From Chrysemys picta bellii (lineage: Eukaryota; Chordata; Testudines; Emydidae), in the NCBI RefSeq assembly GCF_011386835.1, contig NC_088804.1, positions 35,141,549 to 35,205,548 on the forward strand: DNA of 64,000 bases, in the 5' to 3' direction. Numbering within the stretch: position 1 is the stretch's first letter; the number at the start of each line of letters is the position of its first letter. The position numbers and the translations under genes were made by a program. The notes beneath the pieces are model-generated. The model searched no databases and was not told where the DNA came from. It was given only the letters and a program-made list of their open reading frames with translations. Below are positions 36,638-46,959 of this stretch, piece by piece.

Positions 36638-37324
36638 CTTTGATGAAGTTTCTTTTTAAATAATTTGTTTACTCATTTAATAGAAATGAAAAAGTGGATA
36701 TTATCACTGTGTAACACATAATGTAACACAAAACCACTGAAGACAGAATTGACTTCATACTGTAGAGCACATGCTTTAACTGAAAAGTTATACATGTACT
36801 ATATAGACATGAACATAAAAAAATAATTAATTAAAATATACACACCCCTACCAGAAATAGAAGTGGGGGTGGGGGGGGGGAGAGATCCACACATGACAAC
36901 TGGTACTCATTGTGATGTTGTGCAGTCTATATGGTTTTATAAAAACATGATAAGTGAATATAATGTAACTGGGATAGTTTTAGAAAAATATGGTAATAAG
37001 TGAATATAACGTAACTGGGATATGCTTCATGCAAAAGGTCTCTTGTAAGGTATCATTATAAAGCTTATAATCTATTGAGTATGATCATCCGATTTGTATA
37101 AATGTACCACTCTTGTATCTAAAACTAGAAATATAAAATATAACTCTGAGGGTCTATTGTAATTATGTAAAGTGTGGGCCATTAATGATGGTTTGGAATC
37201 TTGATGACTCCCATTAACAAAGACCATTATCCGCAGATGGCTGTGTTTACCTGTGAGTCTTCCTGTATATGTGTGTGCTGGCAAGTGGGCAATGAAGTCT
37301 TGCAGTGACATGTGATCATGTCAC

Positions 37325-37452
37325 CTACAGTGACCAGACAGCAAGTGTGAAAAATCGGGACGGGGGGGGGGGGGGTAATAGGAGCCTATATAAGAAAAAG
37401 ACCCAAAAATCGGGACTGTCCCTATAAAATCGGGACATCTGGTCACCCTAAA
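37325..37452. mobile_element. hAT MITE nested in the LTR
   Basis: Ends cagtgaccagaca and atctggtcaccctaa; tgtcacct occurs on both sides (37317-37324 and just after 37452). Carries a poly(G) run and gaaaaatcgggac / aaaatcgggac repeats seen in the TAGGGTGACC family. Confidence 0.7.
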
Positions 37453-37849
37453 TTGTCACCTGAACTGGAATCCATCTTTAACCTGGTGCTTTTCCAGTGG
37501 GGGGGGGGGTGGAAACCCAGAGGGACAAAGGGTTCCCGCCTTATGCAAAAGATATATAAAGGGGTAGAACAGAACAAAGAGGGGAGAGGAGCCATCATGA
37601 AGAATCCCCTAGCTATCACCTGAGCTGCAACAAGAGCTGTACCCGGGGAAAGAATTGTGCCCAGGCCTGGAAGGTGTCCAGTCTGAGAAAAACTTATTGA
37701 AGCTTCTCTGAGGGTGAGATTATCTGTATTTAGTTTGATTAGATATAGATTTGCACATTTTATTTTATTTTACTTGGTGACTTACTTTGTTCTGTCTGTT
37801 ACTACTTGGAATCACTTAAATCCTACTGAGACTAACAGAAGTACTGGGA

Positions 37850-37890
37850 GCATAAGCTTTCGTGGGTAAGAACCTCACTTCTTCAGATGC
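37850..37890 (-). ncRNA. Hammerhead-ribozyme-like motif (antisense arm)
   Basis: On minus: GCAT, CTGAAGA, GTG(A)GGT..ACCCAC stem II with bulged A, GAAA, GCTT, ATGC. All core residues of CUGANGA..GAAA are kept. Stem III would be the self-complementary AGCU, so cleavage would need a dimer. Confidence 0.6.
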
Positions 37891-37895
37891 CACTT

Positions 37896-37936
37896 GCATC
37901 TGAAGAAGTGAGGTTCTTACCTACGAAAGCTTATGC
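37896..37936 (+). ncRNA. Hammerhead-ribozyme-like motif (sense arm)
   Basis: Same layout as its mirror copy; stem II has one further change (ACCTAC instead of ACCCAC). Core CTGAAGA and GAAA intact; stem I GCAT/ATGC pairs. Confidence 0.55.
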
Positions 37937-38461
37937 TCCCAGTACTTCTGTTAGTCTCAAAGGTGCCACAGGACCCTCTGTTGCTTTTTACAGATTCAGA
38001 CTAACACGGCTCCCCCTCTGATACTTAAATCCTACTGTCTGTATTTAATAAAATCACTTTTTATTTAGTAATTTACTCAGAGTATGTATTAATACCTGGG
38101 GCAGCAAACAACTGTGCATATCTCTCTATCAGTGTTATAGAGGGTGAACAATTTATGAGTTTACTCTGCATACGCTTTATGCAGGGTAAAACGGATTTAT
38201 TTGGGTTTAGACCCCATTGGGAGTTGGGCATCTGAGTGCTAGAGACAAACACACTTCTGTAAGCTGTTTTCAGGTAAACTTGCAGCTTTGGGACAAGTGA
38301 TTCAGACCCTCGGTCTGTGCTGCAGCAGACTGGAGTGTCTGGCTCAACAAGACAGGGTGCTGGAGTCCTGAGCTGGCAGGGAAAACAGGAGCAGGGGTAG
38401 TCTTTGCACATCGGGTGGCAGCTCCCAAGGGGGTTTCTGTGATCCAACCAGTCACACTCAT

Positions 38462-41400
38462 GTCACTTAATGCACTTCTAGAAGGCTCTTAGATACCATG
38501 GTGGCAGGCACAGAATAAGAACCTGAATAAAATAGAATACATGCAAAACATTATTCAGATTGTCAATGGTTTTTTGATATAAGATGCCACATTAAATAGC
38601 AAGCAGGAAAGGTAAATTACAAACACAGAAACTAATTAAATACAATGCATGGACAGAAATAAAGTCAATCTTATGAACCTCCAAAAAGGTTGAACAGATA
38701 ATTTCCTGATGAAGGTCCCAGATACCATGGTGATGGGTGACCTTATACAAACCTAGATGTTTAGAGAATATGGATAGCTGAAACAATTTTTTTAATTGTG
38801 GGGACTCCATACCATCAGTTATTAATCAACTCACTCTGGCGAGGAACCAACTGCAAATATATGCCCTGTTCCAAAGCCCATGGAAGACAAAGTAAAGTCT
38901 CCAATAAACTTTCAATGGGTTTTGGATCAGGCTTATGGGAAGGTCAGTGGTTTAAGAATCACAGCTCCAAGCATGATTTCCAAAGCTGGGAAATAGAGTT
39001 GGTCTTGTGTGTTCCTGGAAGAATTTAAGATGTACAGAAACCTTCTGAAATAACTGGCAAATACATCAAAATCTCTTATGATTAACAGCAACAAAAGAAA
39101 GTGAGTATCTTTTTTAAAGCATGATTTTAGTTGTTCTTTGTACAATGGTATAATATCAGCTCCTAAATCCCACTGTGCAGTGTGAAAAATGACTGTCAAT
39201 GTGAGACAAAAGTAGGCTATTGTATTGAAAAGTAGAACATTTTGTCTAATGGGGAAGAGCTGACACCTGCAGAATGAATAATGCTTAATTGGATTAAACT
39301 GACTTGATTTAAATTCAAAATAAAATTAAAAATATTGCACTGCAATTTACACAGTTCCTTTTTTCCATTGTCTCTTCTTGTATTTTTGCTGGGCTTCGTC
39401 TGTTTCATCAATACTGCAGTTTAGCAGCAGCAGCATTGTTCTTATTCATATAAATTAAAACCTAAAGGCTAAATACTGTAGGGTATCACATGATATTTGC
39501 ATAAACTGGAGCTTTTAGTAGTTTGAAGTGCAGTTATTGATGTCTTTATTAGAAACACATGGGCATATTCTGTTCTCTCTTCAGTCAATATAAAATGGAG
39601 AGAGCCACACCATCTTGGCACATTATGTTGCAACGGTTGTATCGTAGTGTTGTTGTAACATTATACAATTTTGTATTGGGACTAGGCAGTGTCACAAAGC
39701 AGATATACTGCAATGCAAGGTTATGGCGTCATGAGATGCTCTCTGCATCTTCATTCATCATTGCTTCTTCCTTCCTCACTTCTTCGCTGTTGGGAAGCAA
39801 TAGAAGAATCTCTACTTTCTTTACCCCTCATCTAAGCAGCTGAAATGTAAGACGTTTCACATAGGATACCATCCTCCATTTCCACGGTTGCTTGGAGTAG
39901 TCTTACATGCTTGTGAACCACATCACCACTGTGTCCTTAAGGTATACACCATGATATCTGTTTAAAGCAAGATTGATATATTAAGGTTCTATAGGGAAAT
40001 TTCATCTTTAAATTATTTTCTTACAATATTCAGTAGCCACTTAAAAATCATTATCTTAGTTATTTTTCTCTCTAGTCTGTTTTTTGAACAAATATGTGAC
40101 ATTTTATTCTACAAAGTGATTTTTTTTTACTGAGTTACAGAACCACAGAGAAAAGCATATAAAAATCACAGACCTTATTATTTTTGGATTCTTTAAACTT
40201 CAAATTGATTTCCTCCCAGTCTGAGGCACTGTGTACTCATTTTCAGTCAGAAGTAATTTTTTTCCCCAGCATGTTATAATTATAAACCCTTGAGAAACAG
40301 ATTTTGTAATACAGACACTGGCACAAATCTTAACTGTAGTTATTCTATGGAACACTGCTGCAAGAAGGCTGGAAACCCATTCTCCCAAGAAGAATCTTAT
40401 TAAAAGAATGAGTGGTTTTAATGACATTTCTTGTGACATTAAAATTCTTTCATTTGGAATCTCAGAGCATCTCTGCTTCCACATTTTTGAAGGTCCAAGG
40501 AGAATTGGCTAAAGCCAAAGAACTATGAACCATGACTGAGGGACTCAATCCAGAGAGATAAATCTGGGTTTGTATTCCTATTTTCTCATGCCATGAGTTG
40601 TAAATTAATCTATTTAATTTGAACAGCATTTTTATTGCATTCTAAATAATTACTATGGGGGGCACTATTTGAAAACAGTCGACAGAATTTGCAACTGATC
40701 TGGTTCTCCTTTCTGTATTAAATAGTAGAAATTGCCAAACCACTGTTTAAATGTCAATGATGACTGAACTTCAAAAGGTTTGGAGGTTTCATTCACATCA
40801 GATAAATTTCACTGCTTGTATCCTTATCCAAATGTGCAAAGTTGTGGAAACCCTAAGTAGGTTTTCTTGTGAGATTTCAGGTAATTTCTACTTCTGGTTG
40901 GGCTAGAAATATTAGTAATTATATTTGACTATATGTATGCATGAGTTTGTTTATATATTATGAATACATGAAGGCAAGATGCCCACCACATGGACATTAC
41001 AATTTAAGGGTTAAATCCTGCTCACCCAACTCAGACAAATAACAACACTTACCCATTACATAGTACTTTGCATCTATAGCTCTCCAATTACTTTACAAAG
41101 AGGGTAGCTTTCCCCCTATTTCACAGAGAAGGACACTGAAGCAGAGAGGTTAAACAATTTGCCCAAGATCACACAGTAAGTCAATATAAGAGGTACAAAT
41201 CAAAGCCCTGTCCCCATCCTGATGCTAGATCTTGCACACACTGAAGTCAATGACAAAACTTCAGGATCCCTGTAGCTATATCTCTCTGTCTCCCGGTGTG
41301 ACCTCACTGGGCCTACTCAGAGGAATAAGGCAGTCATAGATTTGGTTCTAAATTAGACATTTAATGCAACGTGGGTTGACACCAGAGTTTGGTGAAGGGA

Positions 41401-42563
41401 TGGAAGTTAGGGAAGGCAGAGAAACAACTGAAAGTGAGAAGACACTGCTCTAGGGATGGCACTATTTTTGTTATGCCTCTCTTGTTTTTTAAATATATTT
41501 CTTCTGGTTTTGTTTGTTAAAATTACTTAGGCAGTGGAGCTGGACTGGGAATTCCACAAAAAGAACAGCCTCTCTTGCGATGTCCTGAATCAGGAAGCGC
41601 AGAGTGGTTTGGGAGGAGGAGGAGGAAGTTTTCCCAACTTTTCAGAACGTCCAAGAAAGTTTTGCTTCTGTTCTGAGAGAAGGTTCACAATGGGTCTTCA
41701 TTTATCTAAACCAGTTCACTCATTCACATGTAAATAGTTAAGAGAATCTAAACTGAATCCTGCTCCCACTGAATTCCATGGCAAAACTCTCACTGATATC
41801 AATGGATTCAGGATTTATCCTTTTGTGAGAGTATCACATTAGTATTCAATGCCCTGCAACTAAAACTGGGGATTAGAAGAATTCTAGAATTTATCTCAGA
41901 CTGCAATTAACTTTTGTGCTTTCAAATTAAGGGGAGAAGAGGGAGAAATCATTGATAAACCTCTGCCCATGTAATTATCATTTTACACTTAGGCAAAACA
42001 ATCTCCCAAATGTGAAAACTAGCTAACACCTCTGAAAGGCAGGGGGATCTCAGACTGATCCATGAACTTACCCCTTTTAATAGCTTTAGCTATTGCAACA
42101 GGAAACAATTTTTCATCCCTTTTCCTTCCACCTGACTTCCACCACCGACGATTAGAGCCTTATGCTGGGGTTGGTTTCCTTGGCTTGTAGGCCCCAAAGG
42201 TCAGCTCTGATGTGACCACAGAACTTGACAGCTCTAAATTCACATAATAAATGCACATAGCTTGCAGGTAATTACAGCCAGCCACTAATTTACTAAACTC
42301 AGTGCTGTTTTTAACCACTAAATATACAAACTCAGAACCTGCTATGTTCCTCTCCTATGCAAATCTATGGAGGAGACTAAGGTAGCCAAAAGTCCCTGTT
42401 GGGCTGAATGTGCAGTCCTTGATTACGTTCTCCTCTCATGAACCACACTACAGGTCCAGCAGGGTCATGGCACAGGGAGGGACAGAAAAAGCTGCAGCAG
42501 CCAGGAACCTTGGGAGACTGTCCCCAACCTGGAAAATCCCATTCTGGGAGACACTTATATCTA
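38462..42563. other. Intergenic, AT-rich, one MIR
   Basis: Apart from the MIR at 41035 nothing could be named. Frames at 39559-39843, 40200-40484 and 38933-39199 have no family features. Confidence 0.45.
41035..41215 (-). repeat. MIR-type SINE, minus orientation
   Basis: Reversed core is well kept: ctatttcacagagaaggac, actgaagcagagaggttaa, tttgcccaagatcacacag. Confidence 0.7.
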
Positions 42564-42610
42564 GGGTGACCATATTTTCCTATGTTGAATACAGGACACC
42601 TGGTAAAATT
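42564..42610 (+). repeat. Terminal fragment of a TAGGGTGACC-family hAT MITE
   Basis: tagggtgaccatattttcct matches the family end; the opposite terminus is not found, so this is a fragment. Confidence 0.5.
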
Positions 42611-42749
42611 ACTCATATTCAAGCGAGTTCAACGGCAATCAATCAGAACTATGCAGTTCTAACGTTCAATTAACATCAAGTTGACTGAGCCTCTGTTAAA
42701 AATAAATATTGTGTAGTTGGATTCTTTTTATTTACCTACTTATCTTTAA

Positions 42750-43815
42750 GGCTTTAGGGTTCACGCAGGAAGAGGTGACACACACATACTCCTGTATACC
42801 TCTCTCACACAGTGGGGGTGACCGACCGACCTGACCCTCTCTGCCTGGCGCTCTCTGCCCTTCATGCCTGGCTGGGCCCCCAGGATGGATCGCTTCTTCT
42901 GGTACCTGGCGCCGCCTCTTCCCATGGCAACACGTAGGGGGGCACACAGGGTCACATCCCCCCCCCCCAGATTTCTGCCAGGGTTCATACCAGAATGTGG
43001 CCAGCAGCAGCCTTTCAGCACTGTGTGGGAGGGAAGGGACCAGAGCTGCTTCCAGCCACAAGGGGCAAAAAAGGAGAAGGGATGACCTGGCCTCTGTCTT
43101 TGCAGTCCCCTGCTGTGGCTGGAAGCAGCTTGTCCCTTCCTGCCCGCACAGTGTCGAAAGGCAGCTAATACCTCCAGGCAGCTGCTGGCCACCGACATAA
43201 CCCAGCCGCTTCCTGTCCCCAGGCTACAGCCCGGCAGGAAGGAGTTAAGCCCTAAGGACGCATTGTGCACCAGAACCTGACTGCAGGGGCTTGAGCAAAC
43301 CCAGCCAGAGACGTGGCTCAGCAGGGGAGGGTGCCTAGGGAATGGAGCAACCCCAGGTTCCCTGGGGGCACGACCCAGGGTGGGGGGGACAGATGAAGAG
43401 GGTGCTAAGCCCCTGCCGGGGAGGCTGCTGTGGCATCTGCAGGGTCAGGGAATGAACAGGCTGGAAATTGCTTCCCCCCTCGTCCCGTCCCCCCCCGCCA
43501 CTCCAGAGCTTAGCTGAGGGGCGGAGAGGCTGCCCTGTGCCAGCGCTGTGTGGGGCTTTGGCACATGCAGGGCTTGGCTCCTCCTGGCCAGCGCCCTGGG
43601 CCAGAGGGTCTTGGGCTTTCCCGGGGTACTGGCCCAGCCAGAGGCAGTGGGGGAAGGAAGGAGCCTGCCAGCCAGGCTGTTGGTGAGCTAAGTGCTCCGA
43701 CCAGGGGCTGCTTCACTGCACAGCTCTGGGAGCGGGATGCGCCCTGCCGGGGAGGAGAGGGGGGATATGGAGGAGCAGCGGGGCAGGGGGCGAAGGGTGA
43801 AGGGGCAAAGCAGGG
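42750..43815. other. GC-rich block of unknown origin with an inverted repeat
   Basis: Sharp composition change from AT-rich flanks. An imperfect inverted repeat pairs about 42996-43070 (gctgcttccagccaca) with about 43108-43193 (tgtggctggaagcagc). The last 30 bp before 43816 are purine-rich, like a polypurine tract before a 3' LTR. Long frames (42761-43270, 43550-43939) have no recognised domain. Confidence 0.4.
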
Positions 43816-44215
43816 TGTGGAAGTGGGAAAAAAGCACAGACATCTTAGTCTTCTAGGAAGAGCAAGAGTCAGGCTAACTCTAACAGCTAATAATGCGAGA
43901 CTTCCAGGCAGGGCCTGGGCGCGTGGAAAAGAACTGTAAGAGAGGGTGTTTTGACCTTGTGTTAGATAAGAATGGAACGCAGACTATTGCAAGAACTGCT
44001 GAGAAAAGTAAGATAGCAGGAAGGAATATGTATAAACAAAATGCAGTTGTTGATCATTACTGTATGTAACAAAAGGGATAAATGCTTGCCTTAATTGTTT
44101 ATCTTTTGGGAGACCTGCCGTTGTGCACTCTCCCCCTTGCAATATTGCTTGAGAATAAACTGCCTCTGACATGTTGCAACCAACCTAAGAGTGAAGACTG
44201 TGTTATTCTTCCACA
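43816..44215 (+). mobile_element. LTR-like unit
   Basis: 400 bp with matching ends TGTGGAAG and CTTCCACA and AATAAA at 44154-44159, about 60 nt from the 3' end. Flanking bases (caggg, atagt) do not match, so it is not a simple solo LTR; it may be the 3' LTR of a truncated or rearranged element. Confidence 0.55.
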
Positions 44216-46324
44216 ATAGTAATAACTAGTGGTTTCACTACCATGTGGAAGTTAAGTTACTGTATAAAGTAGATTGTGCTTCTTCAAATAATCCTTCTGC
44301 AGGTGACTGATGAGATTTCAAAGTCCACAGGTTGACACTGCAAGGGAGGAGGAAGCTGGGTTCTAGAAGATTCTCCACATAAGCCTGTGGGGTAGAGCCT
44401 CAGAAGTTAATACACACAAGTCTCCAGTTGTACAGCATCCCCTTCCACATGGAAGAACACTTCTTGTGGTAGGAATGGCTCCTGGGGTTAAGCACTGTCC
44501 ATGGACGGAAGCATGAAGTGAGGGGCAATAATACGGAGAAAAGAGATCTCAGATGGAAGTTCCTTCCCAGCGGTAGATTGGTGGAGGTCTACAGGTTTAG
44601 AGGTGGAACTATGGCTCTCTTCTGCCAAGGAAACAAACCCTTTCCAGAGGGGAGAGATTGCAAATTAAAACTTAGAGGTTCCACTCTGCTATGTTAGAAT
44701 AACTCACATGGGGGAAACTGAGGCACTCACTGCTACTGGAAGCAGTGAGAGTTTTACTTGCATTACCACACTTTATTCTAGATTATGTTGAGGTATGCTG
44801 ATAATTTACCTTACCTCCTTCTACAACCTTTTTTGTGTGTGTGTGTGTGTGGGGAATAATATCTCAGTTTTTAAAAAAAATATAATAAAGACCAGATAGC
44901 TTTGATTTAAATATTACATTTTTATAATAAACACAATTGTAACAACATAATGAAATTTTTGAGCAAAAGTTCTTTTCCAGAAGAATAATCTTTAACTGGT
45001 ATGAAATGCCTCACTGGGATTTTGTCAGGTTTTAATTTCAGTTTGAATAAATAATGTAAGACACCAGTCTGAGAAAGATAAAGGTGAATTTCATGTACTT
45101 CCAGCTCACCATAATGGAAATAATAACTACTTGAGTAAAAAACAAGTTTCCAATTAGTTTCTCTGAAATAATATTGTCCCTTTTTTATAGATACCATAGC
45201 TCATTTTGAAACCTAATTTTGATAATATATAAACATTTCTAAAACCGCTATTCCCACTGGAAGAGTGACAATTACAGATTTTGGCAGTACATGTTGGGAT
45301 TGTAGCTGTACTGAGCAAACAATCTTTGCCTTTCTTTTGCTGAATCTTAAACAATGAAATGGGGGAAATCAATTTAAAATCATCCTTTTGATGGAGATAT
45401 TCTTCTTGGAACATTTTATGTTACATTATTGGATAATGTTCATAAGACAATGCCTGCCAGGTTTGCAGCTTTCTAAAGTTATTAAATTTCTTAAAAAAAA
45501 ACCAGATAGTTGTGCCAGTCTTTCTCTTTTTTTAGTTAATAATTCACTTTATTTGTATAACCTTCATGGCACAATAAAAGCAAAATGGAAATGTCTCAAA
45601 TGCTACCCAAGGTTGTTAATTAATTAATTTATTTTACATTTTGAAATCACTCTAAGCATCTAATGTGTGTCGGAAGGAAAAAAAAAAAACCAACAACCCA
45701 AGACTACATTAAATAGTTTGAAAGGATTCTTTGATAGGACATGACAGGACTATATTCTAGTTTGTAGCACGCAGTGATTTGTGTTTTCACTTATGTCTGT
45801 CATCTATTATATGTCTGTAAAATTTGATGAAATAATACATAGAATCTTACTATTCAGTAAGATGTATTTTATTCAAGAAGAAAAATCCAGGATCTATTTT
45901 TATTATGTTGTACACTTTATTATAAATTTATAAACTAAATCATTTTTATATAGTGGGAAAATTCATTTAGAGCCTGATTCAAAGGCCACTGAAGTCCATG
46001 AAGACTCCCATTGATTTCAATGGGCTTTCAATGACGCATTCATAGAGCTCCCATCAACAAAGGAGCTGATCCAAATTGGAGTTGCCCAAGTCTAAATCCA
46101 AAGGGCAGGATTTGGCCATTAGTCTGTAGGGGCTCAGTCTGAGTCTTGTGTCTGACTGTAAGTTATATCAAAAAGAAGAACATCACACGCATTTGAGAGG
46201 CTGGTAGTGGCCTCTGCTACAAAACAACAATGGTGCTGGGGTTATAATGAGCTCTGAAAGGCACATGGACAGCATTCAAGGGTTTTGAAAAGGAGAGCTG
46301 TTTGAATGGAAGTGTGAGGTCTTA
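44216..46324. other. Intergenic, AT-rich
   Basis: Contains (GT)n at about 44833-44850 and A/T-rich runs. No gene or repeat family recognised; frames at 44922-45197 and 45154-45414 appear random. Confidence 0.45.
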
Positions 46325-46621
46325 GGCTAGGTCTACACTAGCAGGGGGGATTGACCTGAGATACGCAACTTCAGCTATGTGAATAACGTAGCCGAAGTCG
46401 GCGTATCTTAGGTCGATTTACCTGGCCGTGAGGATGGTGGCAAGTCGACCGCTGCCACTCCCCCATCGACTCCGCTTCCACCTCTCATCACGGTGGGAGT
46501 TCCGGAGTCGATGGCAGAGCGATCGGGGATTGATTTTGTCGCGTCTACACTAGAACCGATAAATCGATCCCCGATAGATCGATCACTACCCGCCGATCCG
46601 GCAGGTAGTGTAGACATGCCC
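46325..46621. mobile_element. Harbinger-type MITE, copy 4
   Basis: 297 bp, TTA on both sides (46322-46324, 46622-46624), ends ggctaggtctacactag and gtagtgtagacatgccc. Contains cttcagctatgtgaa/cgtagccgaag and the gataaatcgatcccc block shared with the 3862, 4150 and 29735 copies. An internal gcgtctacactag suggests a small duplication of the end. Confidence 0.85.
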
Positions 46622-46959
46622 TTAGTCCCACCCACCAGGGGCTTTCAGAGTTCTGCTTAAAACCATTGTGTCTGAGGCATGTTTCATGATCACTAGCTAT
46701 TTCATGTGCTGAATGGAACAGACACTGTACCTAAGCCTCCCCAAATGCATAGTCAATATAGAGCTTTCTGCATTCATAGGATAGAATAATAACAGCAGTG
46801 GCAAAAATATTATCAGGAGCATGCGTTGAACTCTGATCATGTGTGGAGGATGCCCATATAAGGAACCCTGCTTATTATAGCCAGGTTGGTACATACAAGA
46901 TTTGCCAAAACAAAGAGCAATCTATGGTTTAAGCTGTGCTCTAATAATCTCCACCTCAG

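Larger units (their letters stand above)
37829..38022. mobile_element. Head-to-head hammerhead retroposon, copy B
   Basis: Flanked by the 15-bp direct repeat acttaaatcctactg (37814-37828, 38023-38037). Two inverted arms each hold a 41-nt hammerhead-like unit: 37850-37890 on minus and 37896-37936 on plus, 5 bp apart. The right unit reads GCAT (stem I), CTGAAGA, a stem II with bulged A, GAAA at 37925-37928, GCTT and ATGC (stem I partner). The sense tail continues through caaaggtgccacagga to ctaacacggct. Fits a Penelope-like or SINE-like retroposon; no protein coding. Confidence 0.8.
36911..38456 (+). mobile_element. Solo LTR of an endogenous retrovirus, with two nested insertions
   Basis: Ends TGTGATGTTGTGC and CCAACCAGTCACA; perfect 5-bp duplication ctcat (36906-36910, 38457-38461). 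Plus-strand TATA box tatataaa at 37553-37560 and AATAAA at 38047-38052. Interrupted by a hAT MITE near 37325-37452 and a hammerhead retroposon at 37829-38022; without them it is about 1.2 kb. No coding remnant, so recombination between LTRs removed the body. Confidence 0.85.

Noticed and set aside
35581..38456. A full endogenous retrovirus between two LTRs
   Set aside because: The two LTRs differ in sequence and orientation, each has its own flanking repeat, and the 270 bp between them has no retroviral coding.
42732..43939. Frames up to 169 codons in the GC-rich block
   Set aside because: Overlapping frames on both strands, no recognisable domain; composition explains them.
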